64,000 nt of DNA, taken from NCBI GenBank assembly GCA_039026235.1, contig JBCCMQ010000004.1, positions 62,001 through 126,000 of the forward strand, in the 5' to 3' direction. Position numbers and translations under genes: made by a program. The notes under the pieces are model-generated. The model saw only the letters and a program-made list of their open reading frames with translations, was not told the origin of the DNA and searched no databases. Source of the stretch: JBCCMQ01 sp039026235 (GTDB lineage Bacteria > Pseudomonadota > Alphaproteobacteria > Rhodobacterales > Rhodobacteraceae). Positions 33,932 to 42,033 of this stretch are shown one piece after another (the first letter of the stretch is position 1; each line of letters opens with the position of its first letter).

Positions 33932-35248
33932 ATGCCGACCGAAATTCTGATGCCCGCCCTGTCCCCGACAATGGAAGAGGGAACACTGGCAAAATGGCTG
34001 GTCAGCGAAGGTGATACGGTCGCGTCAGGCGATATCCTGGCCGAGATAGAAACCGACAAGGCGACGATGGAGTTCGAAGCCGTCGACGAAGGCACGATCG
34101 GCAAGATCCTGGTGGCCGAGGGCAGTGAAGGGGTGAAGGTCAACGCGCCGATTGCGGTGCTTCTCGAAGACGGCGAAACGGCCGATGACATCGCCGCGCC
34201 GTCCGCCGCCGAACCGGCGGCGGGCACCTCCGGGACCCCGGCAGGCGGGGCCGCCTCGGCGCCCGCATCGGCAGCAGCCGCTGCCTCTAGCCCCGCCCCG
34301 GCGGCACCGCCGGCGAACGATGGATCGCGGATCTTCGCATCGCCCCTGGCTCGCCGTATCGCAGCAGACAAGGGGCTGGACCTCGGCGCGGTCAAGGGTA
34401 CGGGCCCCCACGGCCGGATCGTCAAGGCCGACGTCGAAAGCCTATCCGCAGCGACCGCCACGGCGGCGCCCTCTGCCCCAGCCCCCAAACCGGCAACCGC
34501 TGCGGCACCCGCCCCGGGCGCGTCTGCCGAAACCGTTCTCAAAATGTATGCCGACCGCAGCTTTGAGGAAATGCCCCTCGACGGAATGCGCAAGACCATC
34601 GCCTCCCGTCTCACCGAGGCAAAGCAGCAGATCCCGCATTTCTATCTCCGCCGCGACATCCACCTGGATGCGCTCCTTAAGTTCCGCTCCACGCTCAACA
34701 AAGACCTCGAAGCCCGGGGTGTGAAACTGTCGGTCAACGACTTCATCATCAAGGCCTGCGCGCTGGCTCTGCAAGAGGTGCCCGATGCGAACGCCGTCTG
34801 GGCCGGCGACCGGATACTAAAACTGGCCCCATCGGATGTGGCCGTGGCCGTGGCCATCGAAGGCGGCCTCTTCACGCCCGTACTGAAAGACGCCGAGATG
34901 AAATCGCTCTCCGCACTCTCGGCCGAGATGAAGGATCTCGCCGCCCGCGCCCGCGACCGGAAGCTCGCCCCCCATGAGTATCAGGGCGGCAGCTTCGCCA
35001 TCTCAAACCTCGGCATGTTCGGGATCGACAACTTTGATGCCGTGATCAACCCGCCCCATGGCTCGATCCTCGCGGTCGGGGGGGGCGTCAAGAAACCCGT
35101 GGTTGGCACGGACGGCGAACTCACCGTCGCCACGGTGATGAGCGTTACGCTATCGGTGGATCACAGGGTCATCGACGGCGCCCTCGGCGCCCAGTTCCTG
35201 GCGGCGATCAAGCGGAACCTGGAAAACCCCTTGGCGATGCTCGCCTGA
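33932..35248 (+). CDS. pdhC: Pyruvate dehydrogenase E2, dihydrolipoamide acetyltransferase
   Basis: The 438-residue E2 has one N-terminal lipoyl domain (1-80), an Ala/Pro linker, a peripheral subunit-binding domain (FASPLARRIAADKGLDL, about 133-170), a second linker, and the catalytic core (about 205-438) with the HxxxD motif in DHRVIDGALG. It forms the core of the complex and passes acetyl groups to CoA. The E3 gene is not seen in the window. Confidence 0.95.
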   Translation: MPTEILMPALSPTMEEGTLAKWLVSEGDTVASGDILAEIETDKATMEFEAVDEGTIGKILVAEGSEGVKVNAPIAVLLEDGETADDIAAPSAAEPAAGTSGTPAGGAASAPASAAAAASSPAPAAPPANDGSRIFASPLARRIAADKGLDLGAVKGTGPHGRIVKADVESLSAATATAAPSAPAPKPATAAAPAPGASAETVLKMYADRSFEEMPLDGMRKTIASRLTEAKQQIPHFYLRRDIHLDALLKFRSTLNKDLEARGVKLSVNDFIIKACALALQEVPDANAVWAGDRILKLAPSDVAVAVAIEGGLFTPVLKDAEMKSLSALSAEMKDLAARARDRKLAPHEYQGGSFAISNLGMFGIDNFDAVINPPHGSILAVGGGVKKPVVGTDGELTVATVMSVTLSVDHRVIDGALGAQFLAAIKRNLENPLAMLA

Positions 35249-35268
35249 CGCGCCCCGCGTCTTGCCGC

Positions 35269-35395
35269 TTCTTTGGTCCCGATCCACTCCGGGGCGGGTC
35301 GCCTTGGGCGACCCGGGGCAGCGCCCCGCCACCCGCGCCGAAGCCGCACGGCGCCGGCGCGGAGCATGGTGCACGGGGCCGAAAAGGCCCCGTTC
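35269..35395. repeat. Intergenic repeat and hairpins between pdhC and cysK
   Basis: TTCTTTGGTCCC, five bases, then ACTCC at 35269-35290 matches 54428-54449 in the gp2-gp3 gap with the same spacing. Downstream hairpins are CGGGTCGCC-TTG-GGCGACCCG (35295-35315) and ACGGGGCC-GAAAA-GGCCCCGT (35373-35393). The latter could end both convergent transcripts, though only two T follow. Confidence 0.5.
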
Positions 35396-35407
35396 CGTCA
35401 GTTCAGC

Positions 35408-36487
35408 CTACTCGGCAGCCATCTGCGCCGTCGGTGTGGACCGCGAAATCTCCCACTCATCCTCTGTCATCTCTTCGGGAATTCCCTCAAACAGCGGCGT
35501 TGACAGATACCGCTCGCCGGTGTCGGGCAGCATGATCAGCATCGTCGCACCTTCGGGCGCGGTCGCCGCCACCTGCATGCCCACGGCAAAGGTGGACCCC
35601 CCCGAGACCCCGGTGAAGATCCCCTCTTCGGCGGCCAGGCGCTTTGACCACGCGATGCCATCGGCCCCGGCCACCGGTACCATCTTGTCATAGCCGGCCT
35701 GATCTTTCAGCGCCTCTTCCAGCACCAGCGGGATGAAATTCGGGGTCCAGCCCTGGATCGGATGCGGGCTGAAGGCCGGATGCCCGGCGGCAATCGATCC
35801 GTCCGGGTGCCGCTCTTGCGGGGTGCCGGATGTCACTAGGGCCGCATTGTCGGGCTCGGTCAGGATGATCCTGGTCTCCGGAAGCTCTTTCCGCAGGACC
35901 CGGCTTACGCCCGAGACGGTGCCGCCGGTGCCATATCCAGTGACGAAGTAGTCAAGCTTATGACCCGAAAAATCGGCAACGATCTCACGACCGGTCGTGG
36001 CCTCGTGAATATCGGCATTGTCGGCGGTCTCGAACTGCCGGGCCAGGAACCAGCCGTTCTGTGCGGCCAGTTCCTCGGCCTTTTTGTACATGCCGAAACC
36101 ACCCTGCGCCTTGGGCGTCAGGACCACCTTGGCGCCCAGAAATCGCATCAGGCGCCGGCGTTCGATGGAAAAGCTCTCGGCCATTGTCACGACAAGCGGA
36201 TAGCCCTTGGCGGCGCAGACCATGGCCAATCCGATCCCGGTATTGCCGCTGGTCGCCTCAACCACGGTCTGGCCGGGCGTGATCCGCCGGTCCCGCTCGG
36301 CCGCCTCAATGATATTCAGCGCCAGCCGGTCCTTTACGCTTGCGGCGGGGTTGAAGGCTTCGGCCTTGACGTAGACGCGCACATGGGCCGGTGCGATGCG
36401 GTTTACGCGGATACAGGGCGTGTTGCCCACGGTGTCCAATACGCTGTCAAATAGCTGGCCGCGCCCATTGGTCTGACGAATGCTCAT
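35408..36487 (-). CDS. cysK: Cysteine synthase (O-acetylserine sulfhydrylase)
   Basis: The 359-residue PLP enzyme makes cysteine from O-acetylserine and sulfide. The PLP lysine lies in NPAASVKDRLALNII, with the phosphate-binding ATSGNTGIGLA and GTGGTVSG. It is 30-50 residues longer at the C-terminus than E. coli CysK. It lies 74 bases downstream of cysE on the same strand, the two steps of cysteine synthesis. Confidence 0.93.
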   Translation of the reverse strand: MSIRQTNGRGQLFDSVLDTVGNTPCIRVNRIAPAHVRVYVKAEAFNPAASVKDRLALNIIEAAERDRRITPGQTVVEATSGNTGIGLAMVCAAKGYPLVVTMAESFSIERRRLMRFLGAKVVLTPKAQGGFGMYKKAEELAAQNGWFLARQFETADNADIHEATTGREIVADFSGHKLDYFVTGYGTGGTVSGVSRVLRKELPETRIILTEPDNAALVTSGTPQERHPDGSIAAGHPAFSPHPIQGWTPNFIPLVLEEALKDQAGYDKMVPVAGADGIAWSKRLAAEEGIFTGVSGGSTFAVGMQVAATAPEGATMLIMLPDTGERYLSTPLFEGIPEEMTEDEWEISRSTPTAQMAAE

Positions 36488-36561
36488 GGGGATGTTCCCT
36501 ATGCAAAATTGAAAGGCGCCCCACCCGGGGCGCTATCACAATAGCAGGGATTTTCCGGGCG

Positions 36562-37377
36562 TCAGCCCTCGGGCATTGTGTTCAGGATCTGATCCATCAG
36601 CACCGAAGGCTGGGCGCAGCCCGCCTCGCCCACGATCTTCGCGGGGACACCGGCCACCGTCTTCATCGGCGGCACTTCTTCCAGCACCACGGATCCGGCG
36701 GCTATGCGGCTGCAGCTGCCCACGCGGATGTTGCCCAGAACCTTGGCGCCCGCGCCGATCAGGACACCGTCGCCGATCTTCGGATGCCGGTCGTCATCCT
36801 CTTTGCCGGTACCGCCCAGCGTGACCGAATGCAGCATTGAGACATTGTCGCCCACCACCGCCGTCTCGCCGATGACAATGGAATGGGCATGGTCGATCAT
36901 GATCCCCCTGCCGATCCGCGCATTGGGATGGATGTCGATCCCGAAGTTTTCGCTGACGCGCATCTGCACGAAATAGGCCATGTCCTTGCGACCGTTGTTC
37001 CAAAGCCAGTGGCCCACGCGGTAGGCCTGGGTAGCCTGGTAGCCCTTAAAATACAGAATCGGCTGGATCAGGCTGTGGCAGGCGGGGTCGCGCTCGATGA
37101 CCGCCACGAGATCGGCACGCGCCGCCTCGACGATGGCGGGATCAGACCGATAGGCCTCATCGGCAATCTCGCGCAGGATCTGCTCGGACATCTCGCCCGA
37201 GGCCAGCTTCAGCGAAAAGCGGTAGGCAAGCGCCTGGGCGAAGCTCCCATGGTGCAAAAGCCCCGAATGTATCAGCCCGCCCAAAAGCGGCTCACCCAGA
37301 ACGGCCTCTTCCGCCTCGCGGCGAATGCGCTGCCAAACCGGGTCCACTTCGGTCAGATTGGTCTTCGTCTTGACCAT
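36562..37377 (-). CDS. cysE: Serine O-acetyltransferase
   Basis: The 271-residue protein has an N-terminal helical domain and a C-terminal left-handed beta helix of hexapeptide repeats (IHPNARIGRGIMIDHAHSIV, then GETAVVGDNVSMLHSVTLGG) with the catalytic His/Asp in DHA. It makes O-acetylserine from serine and acetyl-CoA. The regulatory C-terminus ends in VLMDQILNTMPEG and lacks the terminal Ile of the E. coli enzyme. Confidence 0.94.
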   Translation of the reverse strand: MVKTKTNLTEVDPVWQRIRREAEEAVLGEPLLGGLIHSGLLHHGSFAQALAYRFSLKLASGEMSEQILREIADEAYRSDPAIVEAARADLVAVIERDPACHSLIQPILYFKGYQATQAYRVGHWLWNNGRKDMAYFVQMRVSENFGIDIHPNARIGRGIMIDHAHSIVIGETAVVGDNVSMLHSVTLGGTGKEDDDRHPKIGDGVLIGAGAKVLGNIRVGSCSRIAAGSVVLEEVPPMKTVAGVPAKIVGEAGCAQPSVLMDQILNTMPEG

Positions 37378-37455
37378 TGATCGTCCTCCGAACTCCTGCG
37401 CAGTCTAGTGCAAATAGGCAGTGGACGGAAAGTTCAAAGACGCGATGCGCGAACA

Positions 37456-37794
37456 ATGGCGGAATTAGATGCGGATCTGTGGCGGGCGCGGCTCTTTCAA
37501 ATGCGCCAAGCCCTTGAAGCAGAGGAATATCTTGGACAGGACGGCCAGAAAACCGTGGTGCTCGATCAACAGTCCGTGGGCCGTCTCAGCCGGATGGACG
37601 CGCTCCAGCAACAGGCCATGGCCAAGGCAACGTCAGCGCGCCGGGCAGGCCAGCTCAACCGGATCGCCGCGGCGCTTCAGCGTATTGAGGAAGGAGAGTT
37701 CGGCTACTGCGCCGATTGCGGAGACGAGATCGGCGAGGCGCGGCTGGCAATCGATCCCACTACGCCCAAATGCCTGGATTGCGCGCGGGGCTAG
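37456..37794 (+). CDS. TraR/DksA-type C4 zinc finger protein
   Basis: The product of 112 residues has a coiled-coil hairpin part and the C4 zinc finger CADCGDEIGEARLAIDPTTP with CLDC after it. This fits the short DksA-like family, which can affect transcription via the RNA polymerase secondary channel. A second in-frame start at 37408 is possible, but I chose the ATG at 37456 (MAELDADLW). It is divergent from cysE. Confidence 0.86.
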   Translation: MAELDADLWRARLFQMRQALEAEEYLGQDGQKTVVLDQQSVGRLSRMDALQQQAMAKATSARRAGQLNRIAAALQRIEEGEFGYCADCGDEIGEARLAIDPTTPKCLDCARG

Positions 37795-37893
37795 GATCTG
37801 CGGGCACTTTCCCCTTTATATACAGCAACAAGACGGCCGCAGGGGAAAATGCGGCCGCCCGAAACTCGTTACAGTTACAACCGGGGACTGGGG

Positions 37894-38010
37894 TCAGGCG
37901 CTAGGCTTTGCCACCCGGTCCGGGCCATCTGCAGTGCCCGCGCCCTTGCCCCCGGATCCGCGTTGGGAAAGGGCCAGCGCATTGATCCCCACCAGAACGA
38001 TGCGTGTCAT
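37894..38010 (-). CDS. Possible 38-residue peptide downstream of the COG4315 gene
   Basis: The frame MTRIVLVGINALALSQRG to KPSA has an excellent ribosome site, GGGAGGG, 6 bases before its ATG, and begins 16 bases after the stop of the secreted protein gene on the same strand. The product is a short hydrophobic head with a Gly/Lys-rich tail. It is too short to identify and may be non-coding. Confidence 0.3.
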   Translation of the reverse strand: MTRIVLVGINALALSQRGSGGKGAGTADGPDRVAKPSA

Positions 38011-38026
38011 GGTCTTTCCCTCCCGC

Positions 38027-38410
38027 TCAGCGGCGCACAACGTCCCAGACGCCGCCAACACCATCGCCAGTGGCGTCACCGCGTTCTGAATCGCCCGCCC
38101 AGAAGTAAAGCGGCTGGCTGTTCAGCGTCCATTGGCGCGATCCGTCTTCACGGCGAATGATACCGAAGGCGCCGCTTTCTTTCGCCGAACGTCCGGCCTC
38201 AAAAGGCGGCCAGGACGCGGCGCATCCGTCATAGCAATTCGACTTGTCGGCCGTGTCGCGCCGAAAGGTGTAAAGCGTCATGCCGGTCTCGGCAGCGGCC
38301 AGAACCTCACCAATGTCGGTGTTCACAGCAACCAGTGTCTGGGCCTGGGCGCTGGCACCCATGGCAGCGCAGGCAGCAATCGCAGCAAGCAGTGTCTTAG
38401 TCATCTTCAA
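38027..38410 (-). CDS. Secreted COG4315-type protein (Yx(F/W/Y)xxD repeat family)
   Basis: The 127-residue protein has a signal peptide (MKMTKTLLAAIAACAAMGASAQA) and the COG4315 pattern: GMTLYTFRRDTADKSNCYDGCAASWPPF, with cysteines in the first repeat, and PLYFWAGDSERGDATGDG in the second. Family members are exported proteins of unknown role. It is divergent from the ECF sigma gene and may belong to its regulon; that is inference. Confidence 0.8.
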   Translation of the reverse strand: MKMTKTLLAAIAACAAMGASAQAQTLVAVNTDIGEVLAAAETGMTLYTFRRDTADKSNCYDGCAASWPPFEAGRSAKESGAFGIIRREDGSRQWTLNSQPLYFWAGDSERGDATGDGVGGVWDVVRR

Positions 38411-38568
38411 ATTCCTTCTTCGGTTCAGTGTCGACCGTCGCGGTCATTGCTTCCACTGCAGGCCTTACGCACCGACCCGGGCGCTTATTCACGGCAACCG
38501 AAAAAAAGTTGAAATTTTTTTGCCGGCCCACGCGTAAAGCTTTTGAAACAAGGTATCAGGAGTGAGTT

Positions 38569-39189
38569 GTGGAATTCGTGCTCAAATCCGCGGACCACTG
38601 GGAAGCAGGTTGCATCGCTCAGGCTGATGCGCCACTAACGCGGCATACCCTTGATCTTTTCATAGCCGACATCCGAGAATTCTTCTTGTCGAATGAACTC
38701 AAGCGCGACTTGATTGCTTTGCTGCCACGGCTGCGGCGCTTTGCCCGTTCGCTGACGCGCTCGGCCACCGAAGCCGATGATCTCGTGCAAGAGGCCTGCC
38801 TGCGCGCCCTAAGCCGCCACGACCAATGGGACCCGACACAGCCACTCGATCGATGGATGTTCCGGATCACGCGCAATCTCTGGATCAGCGAAATCCGCAA
38901 ACGGCAGGTGCGCCTGGGCCAAGGACAGGTCGACGCCGAGGATGCGACCGAACTGGTCTCGCCTGAAACCGGCGAAGACACCTTGGCAGCGCGTGAGCTG
39001 CGCCGGCACATCGAAGCCCTGCCCGAGGATTTGTCGGCAATCCTGCTCACGGTATCGGTTGAAGGCTACAGTTACGCCGAAGCGGCCGAGCTTTTCGATA
39101 TTCCGATCGGCACAGTCATGAGTAGAATTCACCGCGCACGAAAATCCCTGGCCCAGTTGATCGCCGAACCTGTCGGAGCAAAAACGTGA
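38569..39189 (+). CDS. ECF-family RNA polymerase sigma factor
   Basis: The 206-residue sigma factor has region 2 around RRFARSLTRSATEADDLVQEACLRAL and region 4 around LPEDLSAILLTVSVEGYSYAEAAELF. The start is taken as the GTG at 38569, which has an AGGAG site 6 bases upstream; a TTG at 38686 would give a shorter form with only the sigma domains. It is followed directly by its anti-sigma gene (overlap of 4 bases). Confidence 0.85.
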   Translation: MEFVLKSADHWEAGCIAQADAPLTRHTLDLFIADIREFFLSNELKRDLIALLPRLRRFARSLTRSATEADDLVQEACLRALSRHDQWDPTQPLDRWMFRITRNLWISEIRKRQVRLGQGQVDAEDATELVSPETGEDTLAARELRRHIEALPEDLSAILLTVSVEGYSYAEAAELFDIPIGTVMSRIHRARKSLAQLIAEPVGAKT

Positions 39190-39959
39190 CCGAGTACGAC
39201 GAAAAGCTAAGCGCGTTCCTGGACGGCGAACTCAGCGAAGACGAAGCGCGCGATATCGAACGGGCACTCGCTTCGGATCCGGGTCTGCAGGAAAAGCTGG
39301 AAAGCTTGATGGCCGCCGACACGCTGGCCAAGAACGCATTTGCCGACATGCTGACCGATCAGGTTCCGGTTGAATTGGCCGCGGCGATCCAAGATGCGCC
39401 GGTGTCGTCGCCGGCGAACACGCCCCGGGCACCTACTGCGGCAGGCTGGCTGGCGGCTGCGGCTGCGGTCGTCGCGCTCATGGTCGGCGGTGCTGCGGGC
39501 TACTTTACCGGCGTTTCGCAAAATACTCAGGTCGCGGCGGCGCCCGGCTGGCTCGACGACATTGCCGACTATCACCGGGTTTATGCATCGCAAAGCCGCC
39601 ATCTGGTCGAAGTTGGCGCCGACGAGGCCGATCACATCGAAACCTGGCTCTCCAACTCTGTGGGCTCCCAGGTGCGTATCCCCGATTTGTCCGACGAAGG
39701 GCTGACATTTCAGGGGGCACGGCTGCTGGTCGCGGCGGGCAAACCGGTGGCACAACTCATGTACACCGATGGCGATGCGCGGGTCGTGGCGCTTTGCCAG
39801 ATCCAGACCGATACACCACGCCCGGACTTTGGCCAGCGCACGATAAACGCCTTCGACATGGTTGTCTGGGGCGCGAGGAACGCGAATTTCGTGATTGTGG
39901 GGGATGAAGGTCGCGGCGATCTCGATGCCATCGCTCAAAGCGCCGCCGCCCAAGTCTAA
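39186..39959 (+). CDS. Membrane anti-sigma factor
   Basis: The 257-residue protein has an acidic cytoplasmic N-terminus (MTEYDEKLSAFLDGELSEDEA), which is the usual anti-sigma domain opening, a single membrane segment (about 84-108) and a periplasmic domain of about 150 residues. It lacks the zinc HxxxCxxC motif. It is coupled to the sigma gene and should hold it inactive until a signal arrives from the periplasm. Confidence 0.8.
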   Translation: MTEYDEKLSAFLDGELSEDEARDIERALASDPGLQEKLESLMAADTLAKNAFADMLTDQVPVELAAAIQDAPVSSPANTPRAPTAAGWLAAAAAVVALMVGGAAGYFTGVSQNTQVAAAPGWLDDIADYHRVYASQSRHLVEVGADEADHIETWLSNSVGSQVRIPDLSDEGLTFQGARLLVAAGKPVAQLMYTDGDARVVALCQIQTDTPRPDFGQRTINAFDMVVWGARNANFVIVGDEGRGDLDAIAQSAAAQV

Positions 39960-39977
39960 CGGTTCGCCCGGGTTCGC

Positions 39978-41261
39978 CTAGCGCACCATCTGCTCATTGT
40001 CGGGATAGCCGTCGGGCACCTCCCAGAAGGCGCCGCCCAGATAGGTCAACGGGCGCACCCGTCCGCCCGGTATGGCGTCGGTGCGGATCACAAGCGCAAG
40101 ATCGGAAAGCGTGCCGGGATTGTCTCGGAAATAGGAATGACCAAAGAACCCCCGCGCCTGCGGCACGTTGATGAATGATGTATTTCCAACATTAGCAAAA
40201 ATGCGCTGCTCGTCTGGGGTCAGCGACCCGGCCTGTACCCGGCCGAACCGTTGCCCTTCCATCAGGAACTGTGACAAACCCAGGGCACCGTCCATATTAT
40301 TGGTATAAATCGTCACACGGCCAAAGGCTGGTGCCATGCGCTCAGCAATAAGCCTCTGACCAACAACACCAAAATCCAGATCGGGCGCCGCCAAGACAAG
40401 ATTGGAAATCTTGTAGAGCTCTTCGGGATCCTGTCCCGCCGCCCGCGCACCGATCACCAACTCCCTCAAGGCAGTGGTGACAACATCCGTGCCTCGGCTG
40501 TGCGCGACGATGTGCAATTTTTCAACTTCGGGCAACTCCGCCAGAAGCCGCAGCGTTTCCTTCAGGTGGAAGACCGTGAACTCGCCGCTTTCGCGGTCGG
40601 TGAAGTATCCGACCAGCCCGCCTCGCCCGGCAGGCCAAGTGTACAGCAAGGGCACGCCCCAGCGCCCAGAGAAATGCCAGACCTCGGCCAGTGACATGGC
40701 CGAGTCTTCAAAGCCGCTGTTAAATCCGTGGACATAGACGACGACTTCCTTCTGCGTCGCCACCGCCATACGGGCCGACACCATGGCCTGGAATTGGCGC
40801 GCCGATCGGTCATAGACATCCCTCGGTCCCGCCAAATCCACGGGCCGGCTATTCTCGACCGTGAACGGCAAGGGCGTGGCCCTGAAACGGCCAACTTCGT
40901 TGAAGGCGGTCATACCGATGGGCACTTCGCGGCGGCGCTCGGCACTTTCGCTGGCATCCACGAGGCTGTCCCACGTCTCCCCGGCGCCGAATGAGATATC
41001 CACATGGCCAAAGATCAGCGCATCGGAACGGTCGGATCCGAAAAATCCGCCAACCGGTTGGCGATCGGTGACATAAAGCAAAGGCGCGACCGGAAGACGA
41101 AGCTGTTCCGGGATGCCCTGCTCGGGATAACCTTCGGTCAGGTAAAGCGTGGGTGTGTCGACAAGAATGCGCTGGCCACTGCAAGACGCTATGAGCAGCG
41201 CTGCCCAAAAGGCAAACCATCTGGCCAAACGGTATGATTGAATTCGTCGGACTGCCCCCAT
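39978..41261 (-). CDS. Lipoprotein alpha/beta-hydrolase (DUF900 family)
   Basis: The 427-residue protein begins with a lipoprotein signal (LLIASC lipobox, Cys at about residue 28). The hydrolase domain has VYVHGFNSGFEDSA and the nucleophile elbow VAHSRGTDVVTT. DUF900 proteins are predicted esterases with unknown substrate. The gene sits between the anti-sigma gene (18 bases, convergent) and the GTA cluster. Confidence 0.83.
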   Translation of the reverse strand: MGAVRRIQSYRLARWFAFWAALLIASCSGQRILVDTPTLYLTEGYPEQGIPEQLRLPVAPLLYVTDRQPVGGFFGSDRSDALIFGHVDISFGAGETWDSLVDASESAERRREVPIGMTAFNEVGRFRATPLPFTVENSRPVDLAGPRDVYDRSARQFQAMVSARMAVATQKEVVVYVHGFNSGFEDSAMSLAEVWHFSGRWGVPLLYTWPAGRGGLVGYFTDRESGEFTVFHLKETLRLLAELPEVEKLHIVAHSRGTDVVTTALRELVIGARAAGQDPEELYKISNLVLAAPDLDFGVVGQRLIAERMAPAFGRVTIYTNNMDGALGLSQFLMEGQRFGRVQAGSLTPDEQRIFANVGNTSFINVPQARGFFGHSYFRDNPGTLSDLALVIRTDAIPGGRVRPLTYLGGAFWEVPDGYPDNEQMVR

Positions 41262-41322
41262 GGCGGCACTGAACGATACCGAAGCGGATCACGTCAAGAC
41301 GGACAGTCACCGGGCCGCCAAA

Positions 41323-42033
41323 TTAGAGGCGCGGAGTGGTCATCCGGAAAAGATGGACGACCAGCGTGACCGCGCCGCCGCTAAAATCGCCACCCGTCGC
41401 GGTCAGCTCTAGCGGCGCGTCTGCGTAATAGGCCAGCGGGTTGCCGGTCAGACCCGACACGAAAGATCCCGCCGCCAGGCCCATGCCCGATCCATAGCGG
41501 TTTGACGACCCGCTGACGCCCAGCTCCCAGGACGCGAGCGTGCCGGTGATATCGGTTGAGACCACACCGCTCACTCCGAAAACAACGCTGCCTGCCGGTA
41601 TGATCGCCGTGGTCGTCGAAACAGCGCCGCTTGCGACCGTATGCGAAATTTCGCGGGCCTCGAAAATCGAGGCGGCCCCGCCGGTCGAAACACATTGCGC
41701 GCCCGCCACCCAGTCAAAACCATCAAAAAGCGCGCGCGCGCCTTCGTCCTCGATATAGGCAGACCACCCAAGCGCCGGCGTGGCGAAAACCCAGCCGCCA
41801 TTCGAATAGATCGCGATCTCGCCCGCATGGGTCGCCCAGGCGCCGCTGGCCGCAGTCGGCACCGCCCAGCATTGGCCGTCGGTCGCCGACAAGGGGGGCG
41901 TGGCCATCACGCGCGACAAAAGCACCAACTGAGCCAATCCATCAAGCCTGACCAGCGCCTCGTTGACGGTGATGTGTTTTTGAGCCTGTGCCGCCTGAAT
42001 AAGCGGCAGTCCGAGATTGGTCGTGTTAGCCAT
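41323..42033 (-). CDS. DUF2793 domain-containing protein, GTA cluster end
   Basis: The product of 236 residues has the DUF2793 opening (LPLIQAAQAQKHITVNEALV) and a C-terminal beta-rich part. Such proteins are found at the 3' end of phage and GTA tail modules as fibre-type proteins. The start chosen is the ATG at 42033, which overlaps the end of the baseplate gene by 8 bases. It is the last gene of the GTA transcript. Confidence 0.8.
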   Translation of the reverse strand: MANTTNLGLPLIQAAQAQKHITVNEALVRLDGLAQLVLLSRVMATPPLSATDGQCWAVPTAASGAWATHAGEIAIYSNGGWVFATPALGWSAYIEDEGARALFDGFDWVAGAQCVSTGGAASIFEAREISHTVASGAVSTTTAIIPAGSVVFGVSGVVSTDITGTLASWELGVSGSSNRYGSGMGLAAGSFVSGLTGNPLAYYADAPLELTATGGDFSGGAVTLVVHLFRMTTPRL

